Assembly (NCBI GenBank): GCA_034436035.1
Contig: DAOTVW010000096.1
Span: 1-8,379, forward strand
Length of the DNA stretch: 8,379 nucleotides
Reading direction: 5' to 3'
From: UBA4823 sp034436035
Lineage (GTDB): Bacteria; Chloroflexota; Anaerolineae; Anaerolineales; UBA4823
The notes under the pieces are model-generated. The model had not been told where the DNA came from, did not search any database, and saw only the letters and a program-made list of their open reading frames with translations. A program made the translations under genes and the position numbers. Shown here one piece after another: positions 6,404 through 8,379 of the stretch. The stretch's first letter is position 1. Each line of letters starts with the position of its first letter.

Positions 6404-6433
6404 TTGACATAGAACGATTGTTCGTGTTATATT
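6404..6433 (+). promoter_or_regulatory. lexA promoter
   Basis: A perfect -35 box TTGACA (6404-6409) and a -10 box TATATT (6428-6433, five of six matches) are separated by 18 bases. This is the best sigma-70-type promoter in the window. Transcription should start near 6440, leaving a leader of about 105 bases before the lexA ATG. Confidence 0.8.
6412..6423. promoter_or_regulatory. LexA operator (SOS box)
   Basis: GAAC-GATT-GTTC is a perfect match to the GAAC-N4-GTTC palindrome used by LexA in Gram-positive bacteria and Chloroflexota. It lies inside the spacer between the -35 and -10 boxes of lexA, so LexA binding would block its own transcription. Confidence 0.8.
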
Positions 6434-6439
6434 AATAGC

Positions 6440-6546
6440 ACAAATAATCTGTTAATGGATGCTAGAAAACAGCGGTGTAATTCTCTCACTTGTGAGCGAG
6501 AATCGAAAGACTAGCACCCCGGTTCGAAGGAAAAGGAGTAACCAAT
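6440..6546 (+). promoter_or_regulatory. lexA: Structured 5' leader of lexA
   Basis: This leader of about 105 bases holds nested complementarity. TGCTAG (6460-6465) pairs with CTAGCA (6511-6516), and inside this ATTCTC (6480-6485) pairs with GAGAAT (6498-6503), topped by TCA/TGA. A good AAGGAG site (6533-6538) follows unpaired, eight bases before the ATG. I do not recognise a known riboswitch. The structure may only stabilise the transcript. Confidence 0.45.
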
Positions 6547-7284
6547 ATGATGGCAAGACGAAGAATGCAAGGGCTGAGTGAACGGCACAAACGCATCCTC
6601 GAGGTATTAGAACAATTTCAAAGCGAGTTGGGTTACCCCCCTTCGATTCGCGAAATTTGCGATAAAACCGGCATCACTTCCACTTCTTTGGTTAATTATT
6701 ATTTAGACCAACTCCAGGAAATGGGTTATATTCAAAGGGATAGCCGCGTTTCGCGCGGGATCCGCTTGGTGCAATTGCCGGAAAACGTGAAAACCAAGGT
6801 TTTGGGGTCATTACGGCAAACTGCCCAAAAACTCCAGCAAACCGCTGAAGAATTATTTTCCATCCCCATTGTTGGACGTATTCAAGCTGGTGAACCACTA
6901 CCCATCCCGGATAGTGATTTTGCCCGTTTCGACCCCGAACATGCCGTAGCGGTTGCCAGCAGTTTATTTCCCAAGCGCGAAAAACCCGACGAACTGTTTG
7001 CACTAGAAGTACGTGGTGATTCCATGATTGATGCGATGATCAATGAAGGGGATATTGTGATTATGCGTCCGGTCAAAGAAGTGCACAACGGCGATATGGT
7101 GGCAATCTGGTTAAAGGATGAGCGGGAAACGACATTGAAATATTTCTATTTGGAAAATGGCAAGGTGCGGTTGCAGCCTGCCAACCCCAATTACCAGCCA
7201 CGGATTATCAATAATCCCGAGAATGTGGAAGTGCAGGGGAAAGTGGTAATGGTCATCCGCCAGTTTAAGAGCCCGTTGGTATAG
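6547..7284 (+). CDS. lexA: LexA repressor, SOS regulator and autoprotease
   Basis: LexA represses DNA-damage genes and is inactivated by RecA-stimulated self-cleavage. This copy has 245 residues, longer than the usual 200-210. Residues 10-74 are the winged helix-turn-helix domain (GYPPSIREIC at 29-38, recognition helix around 44-58, wing ending RGIRLV at 70-75). The S24 peptidase domain follows: the cleavage site is A114-G115 in GRIQAGEPLP, the catalytic serine is S159 in GDSM and the lysine is K198 in TTLKYF. The extra length lies in the linker (about 78-106) and in a segment about 120-148 between the cleavage site and the core. The ATG at 6547 is preferred over the ATG at 6550 because AAGGAG is eight bases upstream of the first. 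A LexA box sits in its own promoter, indicating autorepression. Confidence 0.96.
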   Translation: MMARRRMQGLSERHKRILEVLEQFQSELGYPPSIREICDKTGITSTSLVNYYLDQLQEMGYIQRDSRVSRGIRLVQLPENVKTKVLGSLRQTAQKLQQTAEELFSIPIVGRIQAGEPLPIPDSDFARFDPEHAVAVASSLFPKREKPDELFALEVRGDSMIDAMINEGDIVIMRPVKEVHNGDMVAIWLKDERETTLKYFYLENGKVRLQPANPNYQPRIINNPENVEVQGKVVMVIRQFKSPLV

Positions 7285-7334
7285 CAGGCCCGGTGATGTC
7301 CAATGTGTTTCCAGATTGTTTATCACGTATTGCA

Positions 7335-8379
7335 TTAACGCATTTTGGTCAGGACTAGCGGAAGGTAATGATAATATGTAGGTCGAAAGATGGCTTGCCA
7401 GAGGTCATGATCGGAGCTGCCAATGGGAGAGTTTGCTTTTCCTATATTCGTTGCCCAGTCATTAGGATAATCAGCGTTAATATGGAGCGGTTCGATCCAT
7501 GAGCTGTGCCATGGTTTCCCTGGCATTTCGAGAATATAATCCGTCACCTGAGAAACTCCGCGGTACACATAAGAATATCGGTTGGAATATTCAGTATTAA
7601 GGGTCAAGTTATACAATCCGCTGGCATTTAATTTTTGTAAGGGGGGTGAGGTGGGAAAATCATTGAGATCACCAGCAAGGATAATAGGATATTGCGGATA
7701 TTGTGCTTGATAGGATTGAACTAATGTAGCAACATAAGCGGCTTCTTCGGTTCGGCGGGTTAAGGTGTAGAGGGTTGATGGTGTATCCTCCACTTTTGAT
7801 TTGAAATGAGCGATGATAAGAATGAGCGGGTTACTGGCTGGTTGATTCTCTGTCGGCAATACCTCGAAGAAAATAATGAGAGGCTCACGGGAAAAAAGGC
7901 GGTTCCCATCACGAACGCCATCATTATTGGTATCGCAGGTGAGGTTGTTTTTTGGATCGTAAACATCCTGGTTTCCATCCGGACCAAGGCCATCTTCCAA
8001 TGAAGTGCAAGCCTGTTCCTGATAAGTGGTCCGGATGACAATCCGATCGGTTTGGTACAACAAGGCAGTATCCAAACCACGATTATCGGATGTATTTTTC
8101 CAAACAATATCGTAATGAGCGCTTATTTCTGGTTGAGCAATTAAATCCGCTAATACTTGTTGGGTCTCAGCTTCTTGAACAGCGATTAATTCCGGTTCAC
8201 CAAGGATGTCATGGATTACAAGCGCACGTTTGTGTAACTTTCGTTGGTATTCGGGAGAAGATACAATCGTGTCATTTATTGCCGGATCATCCACAGTGTC
8301 AAATAAATTCGCCAAATTGAAGGTTGCTAAACGAAACGTTTCCGGGATTGGCTTTGGACTTGCCCGAGGTAGAGGGGCG
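7335..8379 (-). CDS. Endonuclease/exonuclease/phosphatase family protein, exported type, 5' end missing
   Basis: The frame stays open to the window edge, so the true start lies outside. The residues beyond the TTG at 8313-8315 continue the fold (RLATFN-LANLFD), preceded by a Pro-rich linker. Counting from that TTG as residue 1, the metal-dependent hydrolase residues are the Asn of ATFN just upstream, E48 in AVQEAE, D216 and N218 in GDLNDFP, D259, and D302-H303 in SSDHD; all are present. Residues about 100-138 form an insertion with C103, C127 and a Ca-loop-like D128-x-N-x-D-G-x-x-D136. The protein ends in HYLPLVLTKMR, a tail I associate with exported Chloroflexota proteins. The substrate (nucleic acid, phosphoester or lipid) is not settled; extracellular nuclease is likely. 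Its stop lies 50 bases from the convergent lexA stop. Confidence 0.9.
   Translation of the reverse strand, partial: APLPRASPKPIPETFRLATFNLANLFDTVDDPAINDTIVSSPEYQRKLHKRALVIHDILGEPELIAVQEAETQQVLADLIAQPEISAHYDIVWKNTSDNRGLDTALLYQTDRIVIRTTYQEQACTSLEDGLGPDGNQDVYDPKNNLTCDTNNDGVRDGNRLFSREPLIIFFEVLPTENQPASNPLILIIAHFKSKVEDTPSTLYTLTRRTEEAAYVATLVQSYQAQYPQYPIILAGDLNDFPTSPPLQKLNASGLYNLTLNTEYSNRYSYVYRGVSQVTDYILEMPGKPWHSSWIEPLHINADYPNDWATNIGKANSPIGSSDHDLWQAIFRPTYYHYLPLVLTKMR

Noticed and set aside
6207..6407. Plus-strand open frame across the GH1-lexA intergenic region
   Set aside because: It covers the REP-like repeat and palindromes, has no ribosome-binding site and no protein-like pattern.
8313..8315. 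TTG as the start of the nuclease gene
   Set aside because: The frame continues upstream to the window edge and encodes the conserved first strand ATFN of the family, so this codon is internal.

Overview
The window looks like chromosomal DNA of an environmental Chloroflexota bacterium, most likely of the Anaerolineae type. This is inference. It rests on a LexA operator of the GAAC-N4-GTTC class, a secreted nuclease ending in a YLPLV-type tail that I associate with exported Chloroflexota proteins, a GH1 glycosidase with the NAHRMSIEWSR signature, and mid-range base composition apart from one AT-rich gene. No phage, transposase, CRISPR or rRNA signal is visible.

Layout. (1) 50-640 (+) is a small exported protein of unknown function, closed by a strong intrinsic terminator at 663-700. 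(2) 754-3634 (+) is a run of four closely spaced genes: an AT-rich lipoprotein made of nine TPR repeats, signal peptidase II (lspA), a two-helix membrane protein with a long helical middle, and a small four-helix membrane protein. (3) 3768-3854 (-) is tRNA-Ser(GGA), with a hairpin terminator just beyond its 3' end. (4) 3910-6173 (-) is a GH1 beta-glycosidase followed by a GNAT acetyltransferase, probably one transcript that may also read into the tRNA. (5) 6174-6546 is a divergent regulatory region with palindromes, a REP-like inverted repeat, the lexA promoter and operator, and a structured leader. (6) 6547-7284 (+) is lexA. (7) 7335-8379 (-) is a metal-dependent endonuclease/exonuclease/phosphatase-family protein whose 5' end lies outside the window.

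How the genes fit together. LexA appears to repress itself, because a perfect GAAC-N4-GTTC palindrome lies between its -35 and -10 boxes. LspA processes lipoproteins, and the gene immediately upstream encodes one, though this may be chance: that gene is much richer in A+T than its neighbours and looks acquired. The GH1 enzyme probably hydrolyses beta-glucosides or related disaccharides in the cytoplasm, since it has no signal peptide. The convergent lexA and nuclease genes are separated by only 50 bp.

I see no convincing novel multi-gene system. The items most worth following are the REP-like element abutting the lexA promoter, the AT-rich TPR lipoprotein next to lspA, and the Ca-binding-like insertion and YLPLV tail of the exported nuclease.
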